A stretch of 64,000 bases of DNA from Isoetes taiwanensis (lineage: Eukaryota; Streptophyta; Lycopodiopsida; Isoetales; Isoetaceae): positions 2,957,089 through 3,021,088 of the forward strand of contig JAJEKV010000101.1 of NCBI GenBank assembly GCA_021234155.1. The letters are read 5' to 3'. Of the stretch, positions 21,301 to 31,349 are shown one piece after another. Numbering within the stretch: the stretch's first letter is position 1; every line of letters starts with the position of its first letter. Under the pieces are notes generated by a model. That model was not told the origin of the DNA and did no database searches. It worked only from the letters and a program-made list of their open reading frames with translations. Position numbers and translations under genes: made by a program.

Positions 21301-22033
21301 ATCCTGGAGAAGTGATCTTTAGCAGCACACTTAAGCTGAGTGTCATCCTCGATATTGTTACCTTCCCAAAAAATGTTGTAAATGTGATTTTTCTTTACTC
21401 TGCCTTTGGCTTTGATGAAGAAATATTTTGAGTTGCTCCTTTCATCCTCCTTGAGCTCCTTAACTTTTGCCTTGATCTTCCAGCCTCTGGCTATTTTAAT
21501 TTCTTCTCTTTCTATCTGGAGTTTGATGTCATCTTTTTGCTGACCTTGAGCTAAGTCAAGCTGGGATCTTAAGTCTTGAAGATGGGCAGTGTTACTTCTA
21601 TGGACATCTTTACCCCATACTTTGAGCCAATTCTTGATTCTCTTGGAAACCTTGACCCACCAATCCATCCAACCTCGGTTACCAGAAGGCTTCTCCTCCT
21701 GAGAAATGATCTGCTGAAGATTAGGCAGAAACACATCCTGCTCAAGAAGATTGGTATTTAACTTGAAGTAAGAATTTCTTTTCCTCTGGCCACTGGTGCC
21801 ACTTATGTTAATGAGCTGAGGAAAATGATCAGAGAGAGTATAATTGGTGAGGTTAGTAATTCTAGAACTGTTGCTCCATAAGGTTTCACTGAGGTAGAAT
21901 CTGTCATGGAGACAACAAACTGGCTGATCTCTGTGATCATTCCAACTATAAGAGTTGGGAACAACCCTGGCCAAAGAGAGGTGGTGAGAAGAAAGGAGAG
22001 AGTTCCAGCTGGTGAATTCATTGTCAGTTAGGG
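18326..22033 (-). mobile_element. LINE (L1-type), nearly open ORF2, 5'-truncated
   Basis: The minus-strand ORF2 runs from 22,033 with the end of the AP endonuclease ('WNDHRDQPVCCLHDRFYLSE', 'LTNYTLSDHFPQLINI'), through the RT ('ENGKTPGPDGLPAEFFKKSW', 'RPISLTNVVYKLITGTIAAR', 'KRGVKQGCPLAPFLFLIVME', catalytic 'HFADDTFLFLK'), to the zf-RVT end (18,873-19,295: 'HPKIKAFMWQLWHRALATNK', CVRC knuckle). The long frame closes at one TAG (about 19,303); reading simply continues in the same frame beyond it, so one stop codon separates it from a full-length carboxyl end. The 3' UTR is about 540 bp, with a short T-run on the plus strand at 18,327-18,335 for the poly-A. ORF1 and most of the endonuclease are missing. 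It is younger than the 9,826 LINE. Confidence 0.93.
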
Positions 22034-22875
22034 GGCGGCGCCGCCGCCTCGCAAATTGTTCCTAAAAAACCCGAGAGGGGTATTTTCCCGTGCATAATGG
22101 ATGGGAGGTTCAAATTATGGCATTATTCAGTGAGAATTAAAAGCCGTAATTGTGCTCCGAGTTTTCCGGAGCGGCGCTGCCTCCTCTACAAGCAATTTCT
22201 TTTTGCTGGCCATGGCTCCTTCTGGCGGCTCTTCCTGGATAATATGTTAATATCAACTTCAGCTTAAGCTAATTTAGGCTTCAGCCCTTCCATCCCCTTG
22301 CCATAATCGCATGGAACATGCTTGTCTTGCATATCACACATATATGTACTATCTGATCCGTCAGTTCTGCAAATAATGCACTAAATCTTAGTAAATATGG
22401 CTCCCTGCATGTTGTCCCTTCTGGACACACTGCTAAATCCCCCTCCTGCAACAGATGTGCCATGGTTTTTGCATCTCGAGCCCTGCATCTTGTTAATCTT
22501 GCGATTTTTATCGAAGATATGGCCTCCGAAAGACGGCTCACAGAGTATGTAACGATTCTTACATTTCTCATTCTTGCAAAGGATATGAATACTGGATCTT
22601 GCAGTGTTCTGTGTGTGCAGACGAAGAGGACGCCCTTTTTTTCGTCGGATTTCTTCTTTAATGGAGGTATGGCCCCGTTTACCCTGACAGAAACCCAAGA
22701 ATTGCTTCTATAAGCAGCGCCGGAACTATATAGGACCTCTGTAACAGAGCACCGGAACAGAGCACATCACCATAACAGAGCATGGAGGGGTAATTTGAAC
22801 CTCCCGTCCATTACGCACGGGAAAATACCCCTCTCGGGTTTTCTGGGGACAATTTGCTCAACGGTGCCGCCAACA
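22034..22875. mobile_element. Nonautonomous DNA element with about 80-bp terminal inverted repeats
   Basis: 22,034-22,118 (ggcggcgccgccgcctcgc, aaattgttcc, ..., gagaggggtattttcccgtg, ..., ggaggttcaaatta) is repeated in inverse orientation at about 22,795-22,875 with few differences. The 675 bp between them contain no transposase. It abuts the truncated 5' end of the LINE at 22,033. Family unknown; a clear target duplication was not found. Confidence 0.6.
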
Positions 22876-23003
22876 GTGGCAGACGTACTCGCGGCTTCGC
22901 CGGCTCGTACGGCGCCGGCGAAGCCGCGAGTGCATCCGTCACTGCTGGCGGCGCCGTCTCGCAAATTACCCCCCAGAAAACCCTCAAGGGGTATTTTCCC
23001 GTA
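22815..23003. repeat. Foldback: 89-bp inverted repeat with an 11-bp loop
   Basis: The arms 22,815-22,903 and 22,915-23,003 are near-complementary. The innermost 17 bp (actcgcggcttcgccgg / ccggcgaagccgcgagt) pair perfectly around ctcgtacggcg. The outer arms are the same sequence as the terminal repeats of the element at 22,034-22,875. The locus therefore holds three copies of one arm in alternating orientation. Open frames on both strands here are by-products of the palindrome. Confidence 0.85.
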
Positions 23004-23727
23004 TACATTATATTGATGCACCCTAAATTAATGAACTCAACTCTTATTTGTAACAACATTGAGAGGCGTGCATCCACATTTGAAGTTAACCAATTTGGTT
23101 AGAGAACCCAATCTATATCATTTTACACTGAGCTGATAAGCCTCGATACCATATGAAGCAGATTGCTATTATCACAAGGGTTGTGCAAGAATGCCAGATT
23201 GCTATTATCACAAGGGTTGTGCAAGAATGCCACACCTTTTGAAATAATGATACTGGATCCCATCTGATTCTATCATGAACTTCTAGGTTGATTTTGAATT
23301 TGGTGTCGCTTGCAATGGTACAGAAAATGTACCAAAACTATGTTGCTGATGGGCCTACTGCACGTTGTTTAAAAAAGTGGGGATAGTAGTATCAGATTTG
23401 ACGCCATAACATCATAGAGATGAGTTCCCTATAAAATGCAAGGTCGCCATTGACTTCTTGAATTAAAAAAAAAAAGAAAAATACAACATCTCATATCCAG
23501 TCATTGACTCTATCTACTGCACCACAGTTCCACCAATCTCACAGTTTATAAACTTGGAAAACCGAAAGAGTGCCAAAATTATCTTGTCTTTCCAATCCAT
23601 CAAAGCAAACACCAACGACAAACAAAGCAATTCCACATATTATACAATCAGCACGCACGTGATACAAATGACCATCTAAAAATAGAAACAAAATCTGCCT
23701 TCAACATGTTCTTCCAATGTTGATTTT
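23004..23727. other. Intergenic stretch with one 38-bp tandem repeat
   Basis: No coding signal. A 38-bp unit (cagattgctattatcaca, agggttgtgcaagaatgc) occurs twice in tandem at about 23,159-23,234. The last 300 bp are AT-rich and could be the 3' UTR of the polyprenol reductase gene that ends at 23,728 on the minus strand. Confidence 0.5.
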
Positions 23728-24488
23728 TCAGCATATGAAAGGTATAATAGCCCGCCGCGTTCGAGGATAACCTTCAAACTTATTCAAATACCAAGCATGC
23801 GTATCCGCTGCAGTTAAGGAGAGGTTTGCAACCTGCATAAAAATGCCAGATTATTGCTGATGCATATGCAGTCAATGGAACTGTGGCAGTAAGGGACCAC
23901 AAGCATTACCACCCAGCCAAACAAAAACCAAGCCGTAAGATCTCCACAGCAAATAGCAAGTCCTGCATAGATTACCTACATTGCATATCACTGGTTTGAC
24001 TAATTTGTGTTGAAAACTTTTAAAAGGGGATGAGTAGTTCTTAAAGAGAACAGATAAAGAACTCACAATCTCCGCGAAGTAGTGAGCTGAAGACACCATC
24101 TCAAACCAGTCACCCCGTGGAATTCTGTAACTATGATTTCCATTCTGTTGGGTGTTATTACTGCGCAAAGAAGCCTGCAATTTATACAAAAGCAATAAAA
24201 GCAAATTCAAATTCTGCTTGACATCCAATGGCAACCAGAAACCCTAGTCCAACCTTATAAAGATGAATTGTCTGGAAAAAAAGTTTGCATGAAGTATTTA
24301 CCAAAATAGCATGACATCTTCTTTGATGTAACGAACCCCAACTAGCCAGGATGATTCCAATCCATTGTGGCCATCCAACCTTCCAGTGAATTTTCTCACC
24401 ATCCATTTTAACATGCAAATTATTCGTAGAAGAAAGCATTCTTCCAGCAGATACTGAGCACAAGGACAAAGGAGCGCCAATGTAGTAA
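23728..24488 (-). CDS. Polyprenol reductase (SRD5A3-like), last four exons
   Basis: The minus strand carries four exons with exact GT-AG borders and an uninterrupted frame: 24,302-24,488 ('[18 protein letters not shown]', '[13 protein letters not shown]'), 24,067-24,174 ('[20 protein letters not shown]'), 23,910-23,975 ('[19 protein letters not shown]') and 23,728-23,832 ('[20 protein letters not shown]', then IPFIC and TGA). These are the conserved carboxyl half of the steroid 5-alpha-reductase domain of plant polyprenol reductases, integral ER membrane enzymes that reduce polyprenol to dolichol for N-glycosylation. About 154 of the family's usual 300-340 residues are present. The upstream exons should lie above 24,488 but were not found before 29,000; SINEs fill the next stretch. 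All visible exons look under constraint, so it is either a live gene with a long intron or a recent truncation. Confidence 0.88.
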
Positions 24489-24574
24489 CTGTATAATTAA
24501 AATATTAAGATAGGCCAGAACCATTTTTGTACATCATTCAACTTGATGTTTAACTCTACAAGAAACTTATCGTG

Positions 24575-24690
24575 GCGGCCAAGGCCGCCGCGAACGTTTC
24601 TCTTCCCCAACTCGTCTATACATGCTAGAAGACGCACAATTCGAACGTGCATTTATTTGCCTTGTCTTCAGTGCCCTCACGATAGAAGGA
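24575..24690 (-). mobile_element. tRNA-derived SINE, minus strand
   Basis: Reverse complement of the SINE-like sequence at 13,740-13,846. It shares aaggca, a B-box-like gttcgaattgtgc, and tagcatgtatagacgagttg with the following ggaagagaaacgttcgcggc. Its 3' end has a ggcggccttggccgcc hairpin followed by acgataag. It lies about 90 bp upstream of the first visible polyprenol reductase exon, probably in an intron. Confidence 0.65.
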
Positions 24691-24984
24691 TGCTGACCAT
24701 AATGACTCGTTACGAAAGATGATTTGTATTAAATCAAAAGAATCTAAGTTTCGAACATGGAGAATTATAACCTCTATAGTTGCCGATATATCTATGCATA
24801 ATGGTTATTCAAGATGAATATGAATAAAACATGACCCAATAACCCAATAGCTTTCCATAGAGATCAAATTTATGATATGCACCATAGAGATGATCCTTCA
24901 TGCCATATTGTACAACACGTTTGCTCACTCTACTCAAGGTAGACAGCATATGGTAAGCCTGGATCCCTGCCCCCAAATGTCTCT

Positions 24985-25070
24985 GTTGTTGTTTTGGACC
25001 ACGAACACGTAGGATTTGAACCCGCGCTATTGCCTTGTGTTCATGCGCCCATATGATACATGGAAGCTAT
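24985..25070 (-). mobile_element. tRNA-like SINE head, minus strand
   Basis: Read on the minus strand: cgcatgaacacaaggcaata followed by gcgcgggttcaaatcctacg. This is a close B-box and resembles the head of the SINE at 13,740. No clear A-box or tail was seen, so it is probably a fragment of the same family. Confidence 0.45.
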
Positions 25071-25153
25071 TTTCAATCACCATGAAACCACTACGTTATC
25101 GTAGTACTCTTTGCACTTTACCAGTTCTCTTTTAGTATCAACGTTTTTTTTTT

Positions 25154-25241
25154 CAACCATCCGATGGTAGTCAGTGGGTTTTGAGCCTGGGTGGGGGTTG
25201 CCCATAACCAATGGCTTAACCACTAGGCCACCAGCGCGATG
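25154..25241 (-). mobile_element. tRNA-derived SINE unit 1 of 3
   Basis: The minus strand has an A-box-like GTGGCCTAGTGGTTAAG near the 5' end and a B-box-like GGCTCAAAACCCACTG about 40 bp later, with pol III promoter spacing. A T-run (plus strand A-tail equivalent) lies at its 3' side (25,145-25,153). Confidence 0.7.
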
Positions 25242-25287
25242 TTTTATACACTTTCTTAATTACGTTCATCATCTCATGTTTTTTCGT

Positions 25288-25378
25288 TACCACCATCCAA
25301 CGGTAGTCAGTGGGTTTTGAGCCTGGGTGGGGATTTCCCATTGCCAATGGCCTGACCACTAGGCCACCGGCGCGATGG
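25288..25378 (-). mobile_element. tRNA-derived SINE unit 2 of 3
   Basis: Second copy, same orientation, with GTGGCCTAGTGGTCAGG and GGCTCAAAACCCACTG boxes. The spacer from unit 1 is 46 bp. Confidence 0.7.
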
Positions 25379-25400
25379 ATATCCTTTTCATTCCTTGTTT

Positions 25401-25491
25401 TTAACAACCCGATGCTAGTCAGTGGGCTTTGATCCTGGCTAGGGGCCACCCATGACCAATAGATTTACCACTAGACCATTACCGCGATGGG
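25401..25491 (-). mobile_element. tRNA-derived SINE unit 3 of 3
   Basis: Third and most diverged copy; its boxes read AATGGTCTAGTGGTAAAT and GGATCAAAGCCCACTG. All three units point the same way within 340 bp, so they probably arose by tandem duplication or nested targeting of the same A-tail. Confidence 0.62.
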
Positions 25492-26059
25492 GGGATTTTA
25501 TTTGTTCACTTTGATCAAGCATGGAGGGAGGAAATTTCATGGTAATCAAATAGCATGTCATGTATCATATGGGCAGATAAATAGTACCTGTTAAAGTAGA
25601 GGGGATGTACCTTATTTTTATTGTTACTCGTTGAACCTGTAATGAAAATGGACGAAAACATGTTTGTAATACATGTGGAAATTGGAGAGGAGCAACCGCC
25701 ATTTAACAATGTTTAAATTGAAACGCACTTATTTAAGAAGTGCGTTTGAAAGATTCCTCTAAAAATTTTGGAAAACTAAAAAATGAGGCAAATTAGGGGG
25801 CAATCAAGGTCTCTGGACACAAGTTGTTCAAAATTGTCCTTCAAAACAGCCTTTTTCAGAGTGACATAATATAAATAAAAAGACCCCCAAAAGAAATATG
25901 CCATTTTGGGGGTCAAACGAGCATTTACGAGAGCTACAAAAATTTTTACAATAAAAATAAATGTAGGTACAATAGGTTTTCTTGTATATTGTGTATAAAA
26001 TTCTTTGTGATAGCAGTTGCAAAGGAAGAAAGATATGTTGTTATGCAGCAAAAGAAAGA

Positions 26060-26178
26060 TCACATGGATATCATAACATATATAGAGTTCAAATATATGT
26101 ATGAAGGAACAACTATACACATGGATATTATAACATACATAGAGTTCAAATATATGCGCGAAGGAACAATTACACAGA
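26060..26178 (+). repeat. Tandem repeat, two units of about 59 bp
   Basis: cacatggatatcataacata followed by tatagagttcaaatatatg is repeated once with a few changes (26,060-26,118 and 26,119-26,178). A small open frame crossing it simply repeats the residues MDIITYIEFKYM. Confidence 0.75.
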
Positions 26179-26258
26179 CAACATATGCAAGATTTTCATC
26201 ATATATGTTATTTATGTAAATGCCTAAAAAAGGATGGTTGTACTTTCATTTGCTTGAT

Positions 26259-26330
26259 GCATGCCATTAGTGTAGATATCTCAGCTTCTATGATGCATGC
26301 CATTAGTGTAGATATCTCAGCTTGTAATTC
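26259..26330 (+). repeat. Tandem repeat, two units of 36 bp
   Basis: atgcatgccattagtgtaga then tatctcagctt occurs twice head to tail. No function is apparent. Confidence 0.8.
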
Positions 26331-27300
26331 TACATCCTTGGTTTTATATTTTGCACAAATAAGATTAACTAGGTGAGAAATCTAGACTTATGAGGCTACA
26401 TCGTTTTGTTTATATTTTGCGCACAGGATTCATCTTAGTGAGAAATCTAATTTGGACTTGTTTTCAGATCATTGTCCAAGTACAAAAATTTTAGAATGCT
26501 TTTGAAAGGAATGATGGTTGGGCATGAGCTTAAAAAAATTGTTACTTAGAATGCAAATGTGTTTGGCTTGACCACCACTACTTAGAGCTTGACCACACCT
26601 GCTTATAGTCAGCATGTAAATATGAAAGGGCCTTTTGAGATATTTACCCGATTTTGAGATAAAGTATAAGCAGTCTTCCATATGCTATTGATATACGCTA
26701 ACCAGAACTACTGAAAAAACATTATAATCTTAAATTTCTTTATCCGTATCACTTAGTATCACTTAGACACCAGTACTTGCACTCTAAAGATGATAAATCT
26801 TCCATTAAGAACTTGAAAAGACATTGGAACTTACAGCAATCGAAATCCATATTAATTGTGCTCAGATTTTAGTATCAGGAGCCCAATTTTCGAGTATAAA
26901 GAACTAAGAAAGAGTTACCTCTGTTTTGCACAGTAAAATGCAACAGATTAATTAGAAAAACTAGACAGATTCTTATATATATTCTCCAGCATAAAGCCAG
27001 CTTGTATTCTTCAAGAAAAAACCTTCAAACATCCAAAATGCAAAGAGATTGGAGTTCAGCCATACTCTATCCAGAATCCCATTTTTAGTAATATCTGCTT
27101 TAGTGGAGACAATTAATTTATCTAGTGAATCCTTAAATGGTTACAAACCAAGAAGGTTGCTGCAGAAAATGTGGTTACATGCAACCCTATGAAATAATTA
27201 GCCAGCATTACTGTTAAAATTCGAAATTACACTTAATATACCAACAAAAGCAGTTAAAAACCTGATTCAGTTGTAACTACTCATCAAATTCTTCGTCTTA
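26331..27300. other. AT-rich stretch, nothing recognised
   Basis: Nearly 1 kb without a convincing frame, repeat or RNA gene on either strand. Short direct similarities (two near-identical 'tgagaaatctag/taat' phrases near 26,375 and 26,440) suggest old local duplication. Confidence 0.5.
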
Positions 27301-27852
27301 CTGCATTCCTTGCTCCATAATTGCCTTGCTGCTTCCAGCATTTTGAGAAACATATTTGCCTATACCAGCATCTTTCTTAGCTTGAGGTGGAGTGTTTAAC
27401 TTGAATTTCTCCACAATCTTTGGCAAAAAACTGCTTTTTGGACTGCATATGTGGCTCCCCTTCCTTTTACACATAGTGACGAGATCAGACCAGCTCCTTT
27501 TCTTAAATTTGTGAGCTCCTGCCTGGTAAGCTCGGCTTTAGCCAATTGAGGCCCCAGCACAAGGGCGCTTCCAAGATAATATGTCTGGCACCTTGTTTCC
27601 AAGGGGCAACATGTTTTTAGATCAATCCAGTGTAATCTAGAAACGTCCTTTCTTCAGCTAAAATTAGTCTAACCTATTCTTGGCAGAATGCTCTACACCC
27701 AAGTAAAACCTACCCTGATCCGGATACATTTGCCTCCTGCTGCTATGGCTTACCGGAGCTCCATATTGCCCAACGATGGTCTCAAACATTCCACTGCTTG
27801 CAAATACCAAAGCCATCATGAGCCGGAGCCGGAGCTTGGAACTTGGAAGCAA
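27288..27852 (-). pseudogene. Possible gene fragment, unrecognised
   Basis: Minus frames at 27,664-27,852 (start 'MALVFASSGMFETIVGQYGA' with a GTAAGC donor shortly after) and at 27,396-27,602 ('ELTRQELTNLRKGAGLISSL', in another frame 'PKIVEKFKLNTPPQAKKDAG') have gene-like composition and a Lys-rich acidic end near 27,290. The frames do not connect cleanly. It may be a captured exon set inside the putative DNA element, or an old processed piece. I do not recognise the family. Confidence 0.3.
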
Positions 27853-28050
27853 TATCGGAAGAACCTAGCCAGCCCTAAAAAAAACTTCTGGAAGAACCAC
27901 GGCCATGAAGAACCCTAATTTTTTTTCTTCTTTCTTTGAAGCTTAGAAGCCTTATGCATCACAAAAAAACTCTATGCATCACCAAGAAAGTCTGGCATCG
28001 TTAGAAATCAAAACCCTAAAATTTTCCTCCCACAGAATTTTCCTAGCCTC

Positions 28051-28496
28051 GGTATAAATTTATACCGTCAAAAGCATCTGCCATGTTTTAGCCAGACATT
28101 GTCATGTTATATCTGCATCCTGTCACGTTATAACCAACAATAAAGATCCATCTAATAGAATTTTCTTGTGTTATACTGTATTGGATTTATAACAAAACGT
28201 ATTTAAAGAGAAATTGTAGTATAAATTTATACCGTGGTTTCTTTTGTAAAACAATTCCGGTATAAATTTATACTGCTCTTGTTTTTTTCATGTGGGATGA
28301 TGGTATAAATTTATACCGCTTAAGCTCACAGGCGGTATAAATTTATACCACTCGAGTTCTTTCCTTGTGTATCGCTTGAACTCACATGGTATAAAATTGT
28401 ACCGCTTGAGCTCACCGCTTGAGCTCACGCTGTATAAATTTATACCGCCTAAGCTCCCGTATAAATTTATACCGCAATGCTGTATAAATTTATACC
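28051..28496. repeat. Cluster of nine 14-16 bp palindromes (GGTATAAATTTATACC)
   Basis: Perfect or near-perfect copies lie at 28,051, 28,219, 28,259, 28,302, 28,334, 28,388 (variant ggtataaaattgtacc), 28,431, 28,459 and 28,481. The core gtataaatttatac is its own reverse complement. Seven copies fall in 240 bp at spacings of 22-54 bp, often followed by cgc and a gagctc-type hexamer. Confidence 0.9.
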
Positions 28497-28519
28497 GCAA
28501 TGCCGCCAATAACGTGGAA

Positions 28520-29199
28520 AAAATCAAAGCCTACGAACTAAAGCTAAAAAAACATGAAGCCATGTTGTATGGTTACCTGGCCATCATCTGGCGAGTCGGA
28601 AACACATTTTAGAGCTCAAATGACAACATGTGGATTTGGTGAATCATCCAAAAACGTTGTTACAGATGACGATGTAGTTTTATTAGTAGACAGTGCTGAG
28701 GAACATCCCTTTTGATGGTGGGGCAGAGGACATGGATAGGTCTGAAGATCATGGTCTGAATGAGTTGGAGGATGAGATGCATCCTAAATTGCTGCAAAAT
28801 GTAAATTTGTCCAATAAGGCATATATATAATTAGGATAAAGCTTCAGGGCTCGGGCAAAGTCAATACGTGTTGCAATTTTGACTGTCTTGTTCATAATTT
28901 TGTAAAGAATCCGAACGTTTTGAATGAGATACCTTTTTGTTGGTTCAGTGCACTTGGTGTTTTCTTCAATGTCTAGTTTTTGGAGTCCTTGAAATTTCTA
29001 CTATTTTTTTAAAGCAAATTAGGGGGCTGAAAAGTGGTAACCAACATTTTTTCATGGTATCTAAGTTCAATTACCCCCCCAAAAAAGGGTACCTAAAATG
29101 TCAAAATTGTCACACTTGTCACGCATAGATCGCAAAAATAGACTTTTTTGAGGGAATTTTAGGGAATCTTTTTAAGATTCCTTTTAAAGTGCATTTGGA
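28520..29199. other. Unassigned stretch inside the putative DNA element
   Basis: No gene recognised. A short plus stretch near 28,690-28,790 ('SVLRNIPFDGGAEDMDRSED' in one frame) looks weakly exon-like but has no supported borders. Confidence 0.3.
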
Positions 29200-31349
29200 G
29201 CAAATAAGTGCGTTTCATTTTAAACATTGTTATTTGCTGCAGTAGTGGAATTTCCTTCCAATTCGTTAGCAAGAGAAATAACATATGGAGAAAAAGTAAT
29301 GCACCTCAATGGTAAATGTACTACATGCTAGAGAGAATGTTAGCACATACCTTAGAGATTCCTTGATTTGTGTATCCTGCACATATGTACTAAACACAAA
29401 AGATAGTCTGAGCGAAAAGTATATACCTTTTTAACAAAGGAGTTCCTTATAGACCACATTTGTTGTTTGTCTCGTTGTGTTTTCGGGGCTGAGCAGGATA
29501 AGTGCATCTTCTCTTTTGCGTATCCGTGTAAGAGCTGTATACAGTTGTCCATGTGCAAAGACGTTTGTGCGTAAGTCAAGAACAATGCGATCCAATGTTA
29601 GTCCTTGACAACTGTTGAAAGTGGTTGAGTATGCCAGTCGGAGAGGCAATTGACGCCTGTGGATAGTCCATGGCCGATTCTCGGGTTGGTAGAAGAAATC
29701 TGTTCTAGAAATTGGATATACACATGTATCCGGTGCACCCAATACCCTTACCATTACAAATTTTGTATGCATTGATTCAATTATCACTCTAGCATTCTTG
29801 ACGAGACCTTTATCCATATCGAGCCGTTTCATAATATGACATATTGCTCCTACCTTAAGTTTTAATTCGTGATCGGGAATGCCAGAATGGGTGAAGTTGT
29901 TAAGGAAATCCGATGTTGCATAGGGGTGATCATGAATGACCTCCTCTTGTTCGCTAATGTGATCGTGACTGTAGTATGACTTGCTACTTTAGTTAGTACA
30001 CGTTCATTGAAGTCGTTAACATTCTTATTGATGGGTGTCAATGATGCTCTACCTTCGCATTCGGGTGGATTTTTTAGGATATCAGGCGGATAGAGAAAAT
30101 GTTCAGCCTCTATAATATTGGTAGTTATTTTGAAAATATCGAGTGACATTGTTGTTTTTTCCCAATTTTCTCCTATGTCATCAACGAACCGCATAAGCTC
30201 GACATCTCCTGCATTTCGTATTGGCTGATGTAACCTTAGCACACGAAAAGTTTGCCATAATGGCGACGACTTTATGGATGCTTTGATCCGCGGCAATTTT
30301 TCCTCCTCCTTTTACGATAGGCGCTACTTGTCTGAAATCCCCAGATGCTATAAAGTGCTTTCCTCCAAATGGCAGGTTATTTCTACATAACTCTTGCAAT
30401 AAATAGTTCACACTCTCTATCACTGCTCTATTGGCCATTGGAAATTCATCCCAAATTATAGCCTTTGCTTGAATGAGCAGTTGAGCTGCCCCAGAATTTC
30501 GTTCTAATAGTGAGTATAAGCCTGTGTTATTTTCTGTGACGGGGATCTGAAAGAGTGAATGCGCCGTTCGACCTCCCGGATATAATATGTAGCACAATAA
30601 CAGGGGGTTGTTTTTGTATTTTTATACTTTTTTCCCTAAGGTTTTTTATGATTTGGTTGTGTAATCTCGTGGATGTACTAATGCGTACATCTAGAGTGCG
30701 CATACAGTTTCATGTTTTTTTTTGGCAATTGCCAATGGTTTGACCTATGTTTAAAAAAGAAAAAAAGGAAAAAAGAAAAAAAGAAAAAATCTAAAGGCAT
30801 GCAGGGCTCGATAGCTTAGCTTTAGGGTTTGTTTGCAGCCTATATTAGGGTCTTGGTCGATCGCTGCACTACTTTCCGAGGATGAAGCAGCCTGCGAACT
30901 AAGAAATTCTCTTCTCGTTTTGCGTTATTGAGGAGTAGTATGTTTTTCGGTAGAATCTGAATCATTTTTTCTGATAAACAGAGATGCCCGAAGTGGTCTC
31001 GGTCTTTCCCAGCAGAGCTAGGTCCTTGGATACAGCCAGAACCTGGGATTTTCTCAGGCTTCAAACCGGAATACCTCTGTTTAGCAGCATGGATGGACAC
31101 ATGCCTTAGGTTTTGTTACAGCTTGACAGAAACAAAAGGCAATCTCGTGGAATTTTAGGGTTCTTAGGCGATTGAAGAAACCCTGCTGTGAGCGATTTAC
31201 TGAAGCTGCTTCACAGGTTATCAGTTTTGTCCTATTATTTCCTTGAAGCAATACCTTGCTCTGTAATGTGACCGAATTCTGTCCAGCATCCTCTCCTATC
31301 ATTCATCCCGTCATTACTTTTGTTGATATTTTAGATGCCAAATTACGAT

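Larger units (their letters stand above)
25701..29233. mobile_element. Putative 3.5 kb DNA transposon with terminal inverted repeats
   Basis: taacaatgtttaaattgaaa plus cgcacttattt at 25,701-25,734 is matched in inverse at 29,200-29,233 (aaataagtgcgtttcatttt, aaacattgtta), with weaker similarity extending inward. The left end also forms its own hairpin (aaacgcactt, loop, aagtgcgttt, about 25,719-25,746). No transposase was recognised inside. The interior has a palindrome cluster, short tandem repeats and a possible captured gene piece. The element class and exact ends are unproven. Confidence 0.5.

Noticed and set aside
22767-23102. Overlapping open frames of 73-88 codons on both strands
   Set aside because: They mirror each other because they lie in a long inverted repeat; GC-rich palindrome arms keep several frames open.
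25154-25491. Functional tRNA genes
   Set aside because: A- and B-boxes are present, but no cloverleaf with an acceptor stem and anticodon arm can be drawn; they fit tRNA-derived SINEs.
28051-28496. Possible CRISPR-like array
   Set aside because: The genome is a plant's, spacing is irregular (22-170 bp), the repeat is a short AT palindrome and spacers are partly similar to each other.
28288-28612. Small frames rich in KFIP/INLY on both strands
   Set aside because: They are produced by the repeated TATAAATTTATA palindromes.
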